From Nitrospirota bacterium (GTDB lineage: Bacteria; Nitrospirota; Thermodesulfovibrionia; Thermodesulfovibrionales; Magnetobacteriaceae): DNA of 45,772 nucleotides. This document shows positions 16,907 to 25,753 of this stretch, piece after piece (position 1 is the first letter of the stretch; the number at the start of each line of letters is the position of its first letter). The stretch is taken from positions 539 through 46,310 of the forward strand of contig JADFXF010000006.1 of the NCBI GenBank assembly GCA_015233685.1, written 5' to 3'. The position numbers were made by a program, and so were the translations under genes. The notes under the pieces were generated by a model. The model saw only the letters and a list, made by a program, of their open reading frames with translations. It did no database searches and had not been told where the DNA came from.

Positions 16907-17416
16907 TCACCTGACGTCACTGATGTGAGGCAGACCTACGGAGTCATGCCCCTGTACCATGAGCCATGCGCCGCCTCTTCTTTCGAACGTGGATGTAGAC
17001 CTGACCTTCATAGATATGTTTTTGTCGTCAACCGTGATGTTGCAATCACTAAGCTGGGCTGACCAGGCCACCCTTGCGGACATATTTATATGAATGGTCT
17101 CTTCTATGAGCGAACACTTGTAAGTCGCCTTCATGCCGACTGTTTTTTTCATATGCTCTGCAATCTTATCAAATCCTACGATATAATCGCCGGTCATGAT
17201 GTCAATGGCTACGACATCGGCGTCGTGGGCGACGTATTTTAAAAATGCCTCCATATCGCCTTTCAGAAACGCATTGTTTATATCGTCTAAGACCTTCTTT
17301 ACCTGCGCCCTGTATGCATCCTGCCCAACGGGCTTCCCTGAGCCGCACATAGCGCCATTACTCATAAGCAGCACCACCGCCGCGGCCACCAACACGTACA
17401 GCACCTTTTTCATCAT
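16907..17416 (-). CDS. secreted SnoaL/NTF2-like protein (paralogue 1)
   Basis: 169 residues from ATG 17416, which follows GGGAG by six bases. A longer start at 17434 is possible. A signal peptide (KKVLYVLVAAAVVLLMSNGAMC) leads to a SnoaL-like alpha+beta barrel of about 130 residues, the fold used as a pocket for small ligands or for scaffolding. Two cysteines (YKCS and SDCN) about 25 residues apart are conserved with the neighbouring paralogue and could form a disulfide in the periplasm. DADVVAIDIMTGDYIVGFD and a terminal QGHDSVGLP are shared landmarks. No catalytic function can be assigned. Confidence 0.75.
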   Translation of the reverse strand: MMKKVLYVLVAAAVVLLMSNGAMCGSGKPVGQDAYRAQVKKVLDDINNAFLKGDMEAFLKYVAHDADVVAIDIMTGDYIVGFDKIAEHMKKTVGMKATYKCSLIEETIHINMSARVAWSAQLSDCNITVDDKNISMKVRSTSTFERRGGAWLMVQGHDSVGLPHISDVR

Positions 17417-17511
17417 CCTTGTCTCCCTGAGCAAGCCAGCCCTTTATAAATTCGGAAAATCTGGGGTGTGCAGGGCGGCCCGCTTATTTCCTGAGTTATA
17501 TTAACAGGCTG

Positions 17512-17997
17512 TTATTCTTCCGGAACTCCAATAGAGTGGTGTGCCTGGATGAGGAGCCACTTGCCGTCTTTTTTTACCTCAACGGCCGTTGACCGCATCG
17601 TCACTTTCATACCGATTTTGGTCATAGTGCAATCGCTCTTCTGGGCTATCCATGCCACGTCGCTCGACTTGTTTACGTTGACAGACTGTTCGGTCACCTG
17701 GCACTTGTATGCGTGTAGTTGAGCGGCCTTTTTTAAGCCTTTTTTAACGTTCTCATATCCGACCAGATAACTGCCTTCGCCCACACCTATGATAGCGAGG
17801 CTGGCGTCTGAGGCGATATTGCTCATCATGGTATCCACATCGCCTTTTTCGTATGCCTGGTTTATGGCGTCAAAGGTCTTTTTTGCCTGAGTTTTTGCGG
17901 GTTCCGCAGCAAGTTTCTGACTGGCCTCGACGAAGAACATCCCCGCCGAAGCCACAGCCGCACCGGCTAAGAGTATTTGTGCCGCTAATTTCTTCAT
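17512..17997 (-). CDS. secreted SnoaL/NTF2-like protein (paralogue 2)
   Basis: 161 residues with an N-terminal signal sequence (KKLAAQILLAGAAVASAGMF). It aligns through most of its length with the downstream neighbour: YKCQ ... VAWIAQKSDC pairs with YKCS ... VAWSAQLSDC, and QAHHSIGVP pairs with QGHDSVGLP. The two genes are therefore a tandem duplication separated by 95 bases. The conserved cysteine pair and export signal suggest a folded periplasmic protein. The family includes DUF4440/SnoaL_3 members of unknown role. It is transcribed first, divergently from the acyltransferase gene. Confidence 0.75.
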   Translation of the reverse strand: MKKLAAQILLAGAAVASAGMFFVEASQKLAAEPAKTQAKKTFDAINQAYEKGDVDTMMSNIASDASLAIIGVGEGSYLVGYENVKKGLKKAAQLHAYKCQVTEQSVNVNKSSDVAWIAQKSDCTMTKIGMKVTMRSTAVEVKKDGKWLLIQAHHSIGVPEE

Positions 17998-18275
17998 AAT
18001 ATTGTGGCCTCCGGATAATCCTTGATTTATAGTACAGCCGCCACCGGCTCACTGATAGTAATATTATTGCCCTGCTTATGTCAACATGCGGCCCAAAAGT
18101 TTCAGCGCCCGCGTTAATACAATAATTTAACCAAACTATAACAAAATTATAACCACACCTTAATACAATTGTAACAATATGCCGATATAATACACGCATG
18201 GATATAATAACAAACGATAATCCCGCAGGGGCGGTACCCCAACAAATAGCCAACACAGATTCAGGAGGAACAGAC

Positions 18276-20150
18276 ATGGCGGACAACTCACACAAGAGCA
18301 ATGTTTTCAGGCTTGAACTTCCTTCCAACGGGCACTTTTATCCTATAATCAGGGCCGCACTGGAGCGCCTCATGTCCTTTCACCGCCTTAATAAGCTATA
18401 TGAGGAGCTTACCAGAAGGGAAGGCGACTGTTTTGTTACAAAAACGCTTGAGGCGCTCAATGTGAAGTATGGGATTTCAGATGAGGAAATCAGGCGCATC
18501 CCCGCCTCCGGGCCTGCCGTCGTTGTGGCAAATCACCCGTTTGGAGGCATAGAGGGGATGATTATTGCCTCTGTACTGCGCATGGTTCGTCCTGACGTCA
18601 GGATTATGGCCAACTATCTGCTGAGCTATATCCCTGACATCGCAGACATGTTCTTCTTTGTTGATCCTTTTAAAAAGAAAGACTCATACCGTATGAATGT
18701 GAAAACCCTCAGAGAGACGGTTTTGTGGGTAAAACAGGGCGGCATGTTAGTGGTCTTTCCAGCCGGTGAGGTCTCACACGTTGACCTTAAAAAACGCGAG
18801 GTAACCGACCCCAAATGGGATGCCTCCATAGCGAGGATAATAAGGAAGACCGCATCCCCCGTCCTGCCCGTTTACTTTGGCGGCTCAAACGGCATATTGT
18901 TTCAACTGGCCGGCCTGATACACCCGCTGCTGCGCACGGCGATGCTTCCTCACGAATTTCTGAACAAGGAAAAGAAGACCATACGCGTGAAAGTCGGCGG
19001 TCTAGTCTCATTTAACAGGCTCTCAAAGATAGAATCCGACGATGCGGTGATGGACTACCTTAGGCTGCGCACATACCTGCTTGCTAACGGCACAGAGCCA
19101 AAGAGAAAAAGACGATTCCCCTTCAGCCTGCCGTTGAACATTGCAGCGGGGGCATCAGAAGGGGCGGCACCCATTGCCCCTGCTGAAAATCCCGATGTCA
19201 TGAGCGACGAAATAGCCGCCCTGCCGGAGGGCCAAATCCTCGTCAGACACGGGCAGTACACCGCCGCCAGCGCATATTCATGGCAGATTCCCTCTATCCT
19301 TAGGGAGATAGGCCGCCTGCGAGAGATAACCTTCCGCGCCGGTAATGAAGGCACGGGCAAGGCGGCAGACACAGACCAATTTGATGCTCATTACCTGCAT
19401 CTGTTTATCTTCAACAGCGACAAGAACGAGATTGTAGGGGCTTACAGGTTTGGAAAGACAGATGAGATACTTATGAAACAGGGAACAAAGGGGTTATACA
19501 CGAGCACACTGTTTAAGTATGGCGAACAATTCCTCGACAAGATAAGCCCCGCGCTTGAGATGGGCAGGTCATTCATCAGACAGGAGTACCAAAAGAGTTA
19601 CCTGCCACTTCTGCTCCTGTGGAAGGGAATCGGCCAAATAGTCTCGGACAATCCCAGATACAGATATTTGTTCGGCCCTGTGAGCATAAACAAGGACTAT
19701 AGTGGTGCCTCAACCCAGCTCATCGTATCTTTCCTGAAGATGACAAGTTACATCCCCTCGCTGGCAAGATACATAAGGCCAAAGACCCCGCTCAGGGCGG
19801 AGCCAGTAACAGGTTGGGATAGCGGCACCGCCCTGTCGTTTGTCAGGGATATAGACGACATATCGGAGCTGATTGCCGCAATCGGGGACTCCGGGGGCGT
19901 GGCGCAAGGCCAGTCGCCCGCTGAACTTACCCCCCCAAAGGGTGTGCCCATCCTGCTTAAGCAGTATCTGCGGCTTGGGGGCAAGTTAATCGGCTTTAAC
20001 ATTGACCACAGTTTCGGCGACTGCCTTGACGGCCTTATCCTTGTTGATTTGACCATGACTGAGCCAGCCCTCCTGACCCGTTACATGGGAAAAGAAGGTC
20101 TCGACGCGTTTTATAAATATCACGGCAAGGCCGCTGTGTCGGCCGCATGA
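18276..20150 (+). CDS. fused lysophospholipid acyltransferase and OlsB-like N-acyltransferase (OlsF type)
   Basis: 624 residues from ATG 18276, seven bases after a perfect AGGAGG. An in-frame ATG at 18198 lacks a ribosome site. The N-terminal half (about 20-300) is a PlsC-type acyltransferase with NHPFGGIEG (Asn86-His87), where the usual HX4D acid is replaced by HX5E spacing, as in hemolysin-like OlsA relatives. The C-terminal half (about 325-600) is a GNAT/OlsB-like domain with REITFRAGNEGTGK and DAHYLHLFIF. Known fused enzymes of this order make ornithine or glycine lipids by N- then O-acylation of an amino acid. A phosphorus-free aminolipid in the membrane is the likely product. The amino-acid substrate cannot be read from sequence. 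Confidence 0.82.
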   Translation: MADNSHKSNVFRLELPSNGHFYPIIRAALERLMSFHRLNKLYEELTRREGDCFVTKTLEALNVKYGISDEEIRRIPASGPAVVVANHPFGGIEGMIIASVLRMVRPDVRIMANYLLSYIPDIADMFFFVDPFKKKDSYRMNVKTLRETVLWVKQGGMLVVFPAGEVSHVDLKKREVTDPKWDASIARIIRKTASPVLPVYFGGSNGILFQLAGLIHPLLRTAMLPHEFLNKEKKTIRVKVGGLVSFNRLSKIESDDAVMDYLRLRTYLLANGTEPKRKRRFPFSLPLNIAAGASEGAAPIAPAENPDVMSDEIAALPEGQILVRHGQYTAASAYSWQIPSILREIGRLREITFRAGNEGTGKAADTDQFDAHYLHLFIFNSDKNEIVGAYRFGKTDEILMKQGTKGLYTSTLFKYGEQFLDKISPALEMGRSFIRQEYQKSYLPLLLLWKGIGQIVSDNPRYRYLFGPVSINKDYSGASTQLIVSFLKMTSYIPSLARYIRPKTPLRAEPVTGWDSGTALSFVRDIDDISELIAAIGDSGGVAQGQSPAELTPPKGVPILLKQYLRLGGKLIGFNIDHSFGDCLDGLILVDLTMTEPALLTRYMGKEGLDAFYKYHGKAAVSAA

Positions 20151-20263
20151 GGCCAAAGCGCGGAATAAGCGGCTACTCCTTCGTGTCGTCAGCAGTTCAT
20201 TTATGCGCGGCAGCCCGTAAAGGGAGCACACGCAAACTAAATAAAAGCAATAATTCAGGATAA

Positions 20264-21100
20264 CTAATTATCCAGTGTTCTTCCATTTATAGCTTTACTT
20301 CTATCAATATTACCCCTCAAATCAGCTTCACCAATATGGCATCTATTAAAATTAAAAACCTCAAAATGTGCGTTGCCGCCAACGTGCATATTATCTAAAT
20401 ACCAATAATATTTAGTATTGGATTCAATATAAACCATTCTTCCCTGATTAGTCAGATTAGTTCTTTTAAACCTTTTTGTATTATATAGTATTGTCTCTTC
20501 ATCAGTGGGAGGGCGGTTTGCGTCTTGCGGATATGTACGACGATTTATTTCGAAACATTTATTTAACCAATTATTTACCCCAATATCGTCTTCTACGGTA
20601 TCAATATCTGCAGAGTCGGCTCCGTTTTTTGTAACAAGAATCTCGCTGCAGCTATGAAAGATAGAATAGGTAAAATTAATAATAAAACTGTTCAATTTGT
20701 CTTTTTTGAGTTTTCTCTCAGCCAATTCCGCAAGCGATGTGCCCGTTACGTTATCATCTATTGTTATACAACAATATGAATCAGTGTATTTATGCAGTTG
20801 TTTATTTCGCCAGTCACTGTTGTTATTAAAATAATTTCTGTAGAATAGTTCTCTTAAATCACGGTGACAGGCAGGCCATTTAATTGAACATATGTGGGTT
20901 CCGGCAACAGGAAAGCAATGGTACGCGTTATCTCTATAAATAGCACAATCATGGTCTTCCCCATTATTTTTTAAGTTATCTAATCCAACACGCAAACTTT
21001 TAAATATGGTATTAAATATTCGTACCGCCGCTATAAAATCATCCCCGGAATTATACTGCTCATGCAGTGACAGTTCGTTAATAAAGATTTGTATGGTCAT
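20264..21100 (-). CDS. protein with colicin E3-like C-terminal segment, third gene of DUF262/ATPase island
   Basis: 278 residues, unassigned as a whole. The C-terminal 60 residues are distinctive: after ESNTKYYWYLD comes an Asp236-x-x-His239 pair, then HFEVF with His245 and Glu247, then HIGEAD with His255 and Glu258. The order Tyr/Trp-Asp-x-x-His-x-Glu followed by a HxGxxD turn resembles the cytotoxic RNase domain of colicin E3 (WDSQHGELE ... GxHLGSFDP). I infer a possible RNase effector, with residues 1-200 as its regulatory part (FINELSLHEQYNSGDDFI at the start). Codons are AT-rich. The gene lies 18 bases after the ATPase gene in the same operon. Confidence applies to the gene, not to the RNase idea. 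Confidence 0.7.
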   Translation of the reverse strand: MTIQIFINELSLHEQYNSGDDFIAAVRIFNTIFKSLRVGLDNLKNNGEDHDCAIYRDNAYHCFPVAGTHICSIKWPACHRDLRELFYRNYFNNNSDWRNKQLHKYTDSYCCITIDDNVTGTSLAELAERKLKKDKLNSFIINFTYSIFHSCSEILVTKNGADSADIDTVEDDIGVNNWLNKCFEINRRTYPQDANRPPTDEETILYNTKRFKRTNLTNQGRMVYIESNTKYYWYLDNMHVGGNAHFEVFNFNRCHIGEADLRGNIDRSKAINGRTLDN

Positions 21101-21118
21101 AACAATTTGCCTGTGTCA

Positions 21119-22333
21119 TCAACTCTTTAAATCACAAATCCGCTCTAAATCTATATCATTTTGATCGAAGAAACATCTCGGCCATTTATCCAGCTTCCCA
21201 TCAATATCAACATGTATTTCGTGTTTGACGACTTTATCGTTATCTCTGTCAAAATAAATAATATTAGCGTCTTCAGGTGGTATGATCTTATCCTTGACTG
21301 CAATTCTCAACCCATTCAGCACATTTTCGCTGTGTGACTCTATAAATACCTGTACCCCTCTTTGGGCTGTTACCGAGAGAAAATAGGCAATCCCCGACTG
21401 AGCCGAAGGATGCAAGTGCGCTTCCGGATTTTCTACTATTAAAATATCGCCCTCTTTGGCAATCAGACCAGATACTATTATTGGCAACACGTAACTATAA
21501 CCAAACCCCGTATTGTTTGGTTTATATGTATCGAATGTCATCAACATACTATTTGCCTCAAGCGAAGTAATGTCTATCTTGCCGCCGGTAAAAATATTAT
21601 TCATCCATGCATTGGTCTGATCAAGTACTGTTTCTGACACTTGTGTTCGAAGACGCATGGCTTTCGGTACAACCTCGTTTTTCATTTTTTCTAAGATATT
21701 GGCAGTGAACTCCCCCCTTGTGCCAACATTTGGGAACGTAGAATAACTCGTTTTAACATAAACGTCTTGCGGGCCCATTCTATGTGCGGAGATATAGTGT
21801 ATTTTATTGAAAAAAAAATGAGATGGGATATTTTCTGTTGCATCATATGGAGTTAGATTGGAAAGTCGAAGGACTTTAATATTGCGAAACCGATTCATAT
21901 TCATTGGGGTATAATCTTCCGATGCCTTGTTTAATTCATATATTACATCCGATTCACTATTTTGGGTTGTATTATCACAAATATGAATCTCTGAAATTTC
22001 GGCTATCATGTCGTCCTCTTCAACACGGCGTAGTATGTACTTTATAGCAAGTTGTAACTTAGGATCAGTAAAGCCTATCTCTATTGATTCCCGTTGCGAT
22101 ACGGAAATGTTCCTTACATCCCTAAAGCTGCCAAGCTCTACACAACTACCGTTAAAATGTATTATACGTGTGGCAGCGTATTTTTCAATTGATTGCCTCA
22201 TCAACAACAAAGGCTGGATGGCCGTTGATTTTCCTCTGCCATTTATTCCCGTATAGAGGTTTATCTTTCGGGTTGGGATAACTGTCTCGCCTTTAAAGCA
22301 TTTGAAGTTTTTTAAGCTCACCGAAGTGATCAT
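21119..22333 (-). CDS. SMC/ABC-like AAA ATPase with DUF3696 tail
   Basis: 404 residues. Walker A is GINGRGKST (about residues 29-37). An ABC-type signature-like GFGYSYVLPIIV and Walker B DILIVENPEAHLHP follow near residues 275-320, then the switch region VFIESHSENVLNGLRI. The C-terminal LDKWPRCFFDQNDIDLERI matches the short DUF3696 tail found on such ATPases. The fold is that of RecF/OLD-like ATPases without a Toprim nuclease domain, so nuclease activity, if any, must come from a partner. The start overlaps the DUF262 stop by ATGA. In defence systems this class often acts as a sensor or regulator. Confidence 0.85.
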   Translation of the reverse strand: MITSVSLKNFKCFKGETVIPTRKINLYTGINGRGKSTAIQPLLLMRQSIEKYAATRIIHFNGSCVELGSFRDVRNISVSQRESIEIGFTDPKLQLAIKYILRRVEEDDMIAEISEIHICDNTTQNSESDVIYELNKASEDYTPMNMNRFRNIKVLRLSNLTPYDATENIPSHFFFNKIHYISAHRMGPQDVYVKTSYSTFPNVGTRGEFTANILEKMKNEVVPKAMRLRTQVSETVLDQTNAWMNNIFTGGKIDITSLEANSMLMTFDTYKPNNTGFGYSYVLPIIVSGLIAKEGDILIVENPEAHLHPSAQSGIAYFLSVTAQRGVQVFIESHSENVLNGLRIAVKDKIIPPEDANIIYFDRDNDKVVKHEIHVDIDGKLDKWPRCFFDQNDIDLERICDLKS

Positions 22334-23454
22334 GTCACATTACCTAATATTTCGCGGGATAGTCTAAAACGAGCATTAACTCTTCTCTTATCACCGGTTG
22401 ATACACTAACAGCGTCTAAATAGTCTTCATCTTCAAGAAGCGATTTATAGTTTTTGATTAACCTTTTTTTGTTTGCCTTAATAAACTCATCAGTCTGTGC
22501 TGAGAAAAAGTGGCATACCGATTCCATTACTGCAATATTAATCCTGCCCCTGGTGCTGTCTGTCGGAATTCTGAAATTACCATACTGATATAGTTCGAAT
22601 GTCCGAGTCATTACTCTTATAAAATCACCCTTCAGTTCCTCAATTTCATTATTGCTCATTTTATTAATCTTATCAAGAGCATTCCCGAGAAACTTATCCA
22701 TATCGTTATCGTATTCTTTCTCATAATCAAGAATCTTAAACGCTAAACATCTAAGCGCTGCTTCACGGTCTTTCATTCGAGTTGGTGCTATGCCATAATC
22801 AATAGCTTGCATAAATGTTTCGTCCTCTGCAAGCGCTTTCAAAAGTCTTGTGGCCTTGCCTATGAATAAACAGTTTCTTATCTCCTGACGCGACAAAGGC
22901 GACCCTCCTGTGTTTATCCGGCTGAATATATCGTAAACCATCAGAATAGGAACGCTTGGTTTTATAACGAAGACATGAATCATTTTATCTTCAATTTTGG
23001 ATTGTAACTCACTTGAAAGCTGGTTAAAACTCTTACCATTAAGCTCTGGCAAGGCCACTAAATCTGTTAACCTGAAGCCTTCCACTGTTTCAGGACAAAA
23101 ATCCCTGATGGTAGATAACCTTTGCAATCCGTCAACTACTATATAATTCCCGGATATATCCTGATTCAGGTACAGGGGAGGCAGCGGTATATTCATAAGT
23201 ATAGACTCGATAAACCTGCTCCTTTGTTTGTTATTCCAGACCTCATTTCTCTGAAATTCAGGGTCCATTTCAATCTTCTTTTGTTTCATTTTCCTTAGAA
23301 ACTCAAAGACACTAAACTTATCTTCTCCAATATCTATATCAGCTTTCGTAATAGAACGAGGATATAGGCCGCTGCTATACGAATCCTCTTTCTTTGTATC
23401 CTCATCACCTTCAATTACTTTGTCATCGTTTGCGCTAACCGGTTGATCAGGCAT
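22330..23454 (-). CDS. DUF262 (GmrSD N-terminal/ParB-like) protein
   Basis: 374 residues. The DUF262 core shows MDPEFQRNEVWNNKQRSRFI, then IPLPPLYL and VVDGLQRLSTI (the DGQQR-type nucleotide motif), all between about residues 55 and 130. In GmrSD and related defence enzymes this fold binds and hydrolyses NTP. The C-terminal half is helical with no DUF1524 HNH nuclease (the GmrD partner domain), so it is not a complete GmrSD. The first 40 residues are acidic and disordered. A consensus promoter (23491-23519) and GGAG ribosome site precede it, so it leads the three-gene island. Confidence 0.85.
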   Translation of the reverse strand: MPDQPVSANDDKVIEGDEDTKKEDSYSSGLYPRSITKADIDIGEDKFSVFEFLRKMKQKKIEMDPEFQRNEVWNNKQRSRFIESILMNIPLPPLYLNQDISGNYIVVDGLQRLSTIRDFCPETVEGFRLTDLVALPELNGKSFNQLSSELQSKIEDKMIHVFVIKPSVPILMVYDIFSRINTGGSPLSRQEIRNCLFIGKATRLLKALAEDETFMQAIDYGIAPTRMKDREAALRCLAFKILDYEKEYDNDMDKFLGNALDKINKMSNNEIEELKGDFIRVMTRTFELYQYGNFRIPTDSTRGRINIAVMESVCHFFSAQTDEFIKANKKRLIKNYKSLLEDEDYLDAVSVSTGDKRRVNARFRLSREILGNVT

Positions 23455-23490
23455 AAGTCACACTCCCTTACTCATTTTTAGATGATCGTT

Positions 23491-23519
23491 AGTATATGGA
23501 AAAATAAAAGTGTTGTCAA
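23491..23519 (-). promoter_or_regulatory. sigma-70 promoter of the DUF262/ATPase island
   Basis: Read on the minus strand: TTGACA (23519-23514), 17 bases, TATACT (23496-23491). Both boxes are close to consensus, with optimal spacing, 37 bases upstream of the DUF262 start. A transcript would begin near 23483. A strong constitutive promoter is common for defence cassettes. No operator or regulator gene is visible. Confidence 0.65.
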
Positions 23520-23657
23520 GTGAAATCTGTGAAGAAATATCAGGTCATGACATGCTGCACTACCGTCATTTTGCCCGGGGACGCAGTACTTAATTATCCC
23601 CCGACAGACTTATCCGCCGGAGGAAAGCAGCCACTCTCCCCTCCCATGGCATCTTAA

Positions 23658-25565
23658 TTATTCCTTCACATCATCAAAGGAGACTTCGCTTGACTTTGAC
23701 CTGGCCTCTGAGAATGTAATCTTAAACCTCGTGCCTTTTTCTTTGTTTAAGGCAACCGTGCCGCGTAGTTGGTTTTCCACAATGGACACCACAAGCTGCA
23801 GGCCGAGCGTCTCGTTGTCCCTAAGTCCGACAGACTCCGGCAATCCCACGCCGTCATCCCATATGTCAATGTCATACTCACCGCCATGGCAGGATACGGT
23901 AATACCAATCTCACCGCTTCTGCCGTCTTTAAAGGCATGTTTCAGGGAATTTGACAGCAGTTCATTCAACACAAGGCCGCACGATACGGCCATATCCACG
24001 CCGATGGACAGCGTAGGTATGTCAACTTTAAGCGCAACCCTTGAGGTATTCACGCCGTAGGAGCGAAAAAGCCCCCTGGCGAGTTTTCCCACATAGTCGG
24101 CAAAATCTATATTGGCAAGGGTTTCGGACTGGTGCAGCCGCTCATGGACAAGTGACATTGCCAGTATTCGGTTCTTAGTCTCATTAAACATCTCGGCGTC
24201 CGCTGGGTCTTTAATAAGCCCGGACTGGATATTAAGAAGGCTTATGATGATTTGCATGTTGTTTTTTACCCTGTGGTGAATCTCCCGAATAAGGATTACC
24301 TTCTCCCGCAGGGATGCGTTTATCTGGTTTTCCATCTTCTTGTGAGCGGTGATGTCGCGGGCGATGCCAGTATAAAACGTCCCGCTCTTTGTCTTCCATG
24401 AGGCCAGTGAGATATCAAAGGGAAACTCAGTGCCATCCTTTCTAAGCCCCTCAAACTCGACCCGTTTACCGGACATGTATGACTCACCGAGGAGCTGAAA
24501 TGCCTTAAACGCCCTTAAATATGCCTCGTTAAGGCATTCGGGGATTAGTATCGAAATGGGTTTATTGATTACCTCCCCGGCGGTATATCCGAACAGGGAC
24601 TCAGCCCCCCTGTTAAACGCGATAATTATGCCCTGAGAGTCAGTAGAGATTATTCCATCCATGACGGATTGAATCAGGGAGCGAAATTTCATCTCCGACT
24701 CCGTGATTACCTCCTCAGCCGCTTTGCGTTCATCTATCTCCTCTGTCAGGCGCACATTAGTTTCTTTCAACTCTGCAGTGCGCTCCTCTACGACGGTCTC
24801 CTGCGTGTCTTTGGCCTCCTTGAGGGCCAGCCACTGCCGCCTCAGACGCTTTGTAAAAAACAGCATCGTCAATGACATGGAGATGAATATAAATATGTGC
24901 AGGACGATGAAGTTATTCCTCTGGTTAACAGTGTATTTGGCAATCGAAGACACCGGCACGGTCACCGATATACCGCCTCTGACATCGCCTTCTTTGTATC
25001 CCTGTTTGGCGTGGCACTTCAGGCAGGATGTCTTCACCTTCAACGGGGCCATATAGATAAACGTACCTTCCGGCCCCTGCAGCCTGACCTCCTCCGCCGA
25101 ACCTTTCTCAAAGCGCTTAAGGGCGGCGGCTTCCCACGGTGAGGCTATATTGCCCGGCCTTATGGGATTAAGGCTCGTAATGTGAAACTCCACGCTGTTT
25201 ATGCTTTTGGCCATTTCTGATATCTGGCGCGTCATAAATGCAGGATTAACCAATGTCAGTTTTTTACCGTCAACAGTGGTTATGTCTCTTTCGGGGACGT
25301 CAATATAGGGATTGGGCTGCGATGTCTCTGTAACAGGGACATAGACGCCGCCATGGCTGGAGTTCCAGAGGCGTGTGGTCTCAATCATTTTGAACATTGA
25401 GCGGCCTGACTCAAGCGCCATATTAAACGCCTCTTCTTCCAGCAAATACAGATGCCACTTCAACGAAGCCAGAGATACAAGCGCCCAAAACACCACCGGC
25501 AGCACCCAATAACAATGGGACTGTAAGTAATCCCTGCACATTCCCCTACTATCGTCCTTAGCCAT
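23658..25565 (-). CDS. membrane sensor histidine kinase with DUF3365 haem-motif sensor, PAS and HisKA_2
   Basis: 635 residues. Membrane helix (about 20-40), periplasmic Tll0287-like/DUF3365 domain (about 45-210) containing a CxxCH haem c motif (CLKCH, 181-185), membrane helix (about 218-237), coiled coil (about 245-290), PAS (about 290-405, GYTAGEVINKPISILI), then HisKA_2 with IREIHHRVKNNMQII (His430/431) and a HATPase domain with NELLSNSLKHAF, DDGVGLP and GLQLV. The single haem site suggests redox or gas sensing in the periplasm. No response regulator is adjacent. It stands alone, with about 200 bases on either side. Confidence 0.88.
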   Translation of the reverse strand: MAKDDSRGMCRDYLQSHCYWVLPVVFWALVSLASLKWHLYLLEEEAFNMALESGRSMFKMIETTRLWNSSHGGVYVPVTETSQPNPYIDVPERDITTVDGKKLTLVNPAFMTRQISEMAKSINSVEFHITSLNPIRPGNIASPWEAAALKRFEKGSAEEVRLQGPEGTFIYMAPLKVKTSCLKCHAKQGYKEGDVRGGISVTVPVSSIAKYTVNQRNNFIVLHIFIFISMSLTMLFFTKRLRRQWLALKEAKDTQETVVEERTAELKETNVRLTEEIDERKAAEEVITESEMKFRSLIQSVMDGIISTDSQGIIIAFNRGAESLFGYTAGEVINKPISILIPECLNEAYLRAFKAFQLLGESYMSGKRVEFEGLRKDGTEFPFDISLASWKTKSGTFYTGIARDITAHKKMENQINASLREKVILIREIHHRVKNNMQIIISLLNIQSGLIKDPADAEMFNETKNRILAMSLVHERLHQSETLANIDFADYVGKLARGLFRSYGVNTSRVALKVDIPTLSIGVDMAVSCGLVLNELLSNSLKHAFKDGRSGEIGITVSCHGGEYDIDIWDDGVGLPESVGLRDNETLGLQLVVSIVENQLRGTVALNKEKGTRFKITFSEARSKSSEVSFDDVKE

Positions 25566-25753
25566 AACCCATGTCTCTTTTATAACATAATTCGTATTAT
25601 TTGTAAAGTTAATGCCCCACTACGCTGAAATACGGCCGGATTAATCCAAAGGATACAGTTTGCAAATTTATTTCGGGAAATGTTAATATTTGGCTACGGG
25701 CGTTGAGTCAGCGCCGGTAAGGTTTCAATAGTTTAGGAGTTGAGGAGGCCCCG

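Noticed and set aside
18198-18275. Upstream start for the fused acyltransferase
   Set aside because: ATG 18276 has a perfect AGGAGG seven bases upstream, and the extra 26 residues are low-complexity.
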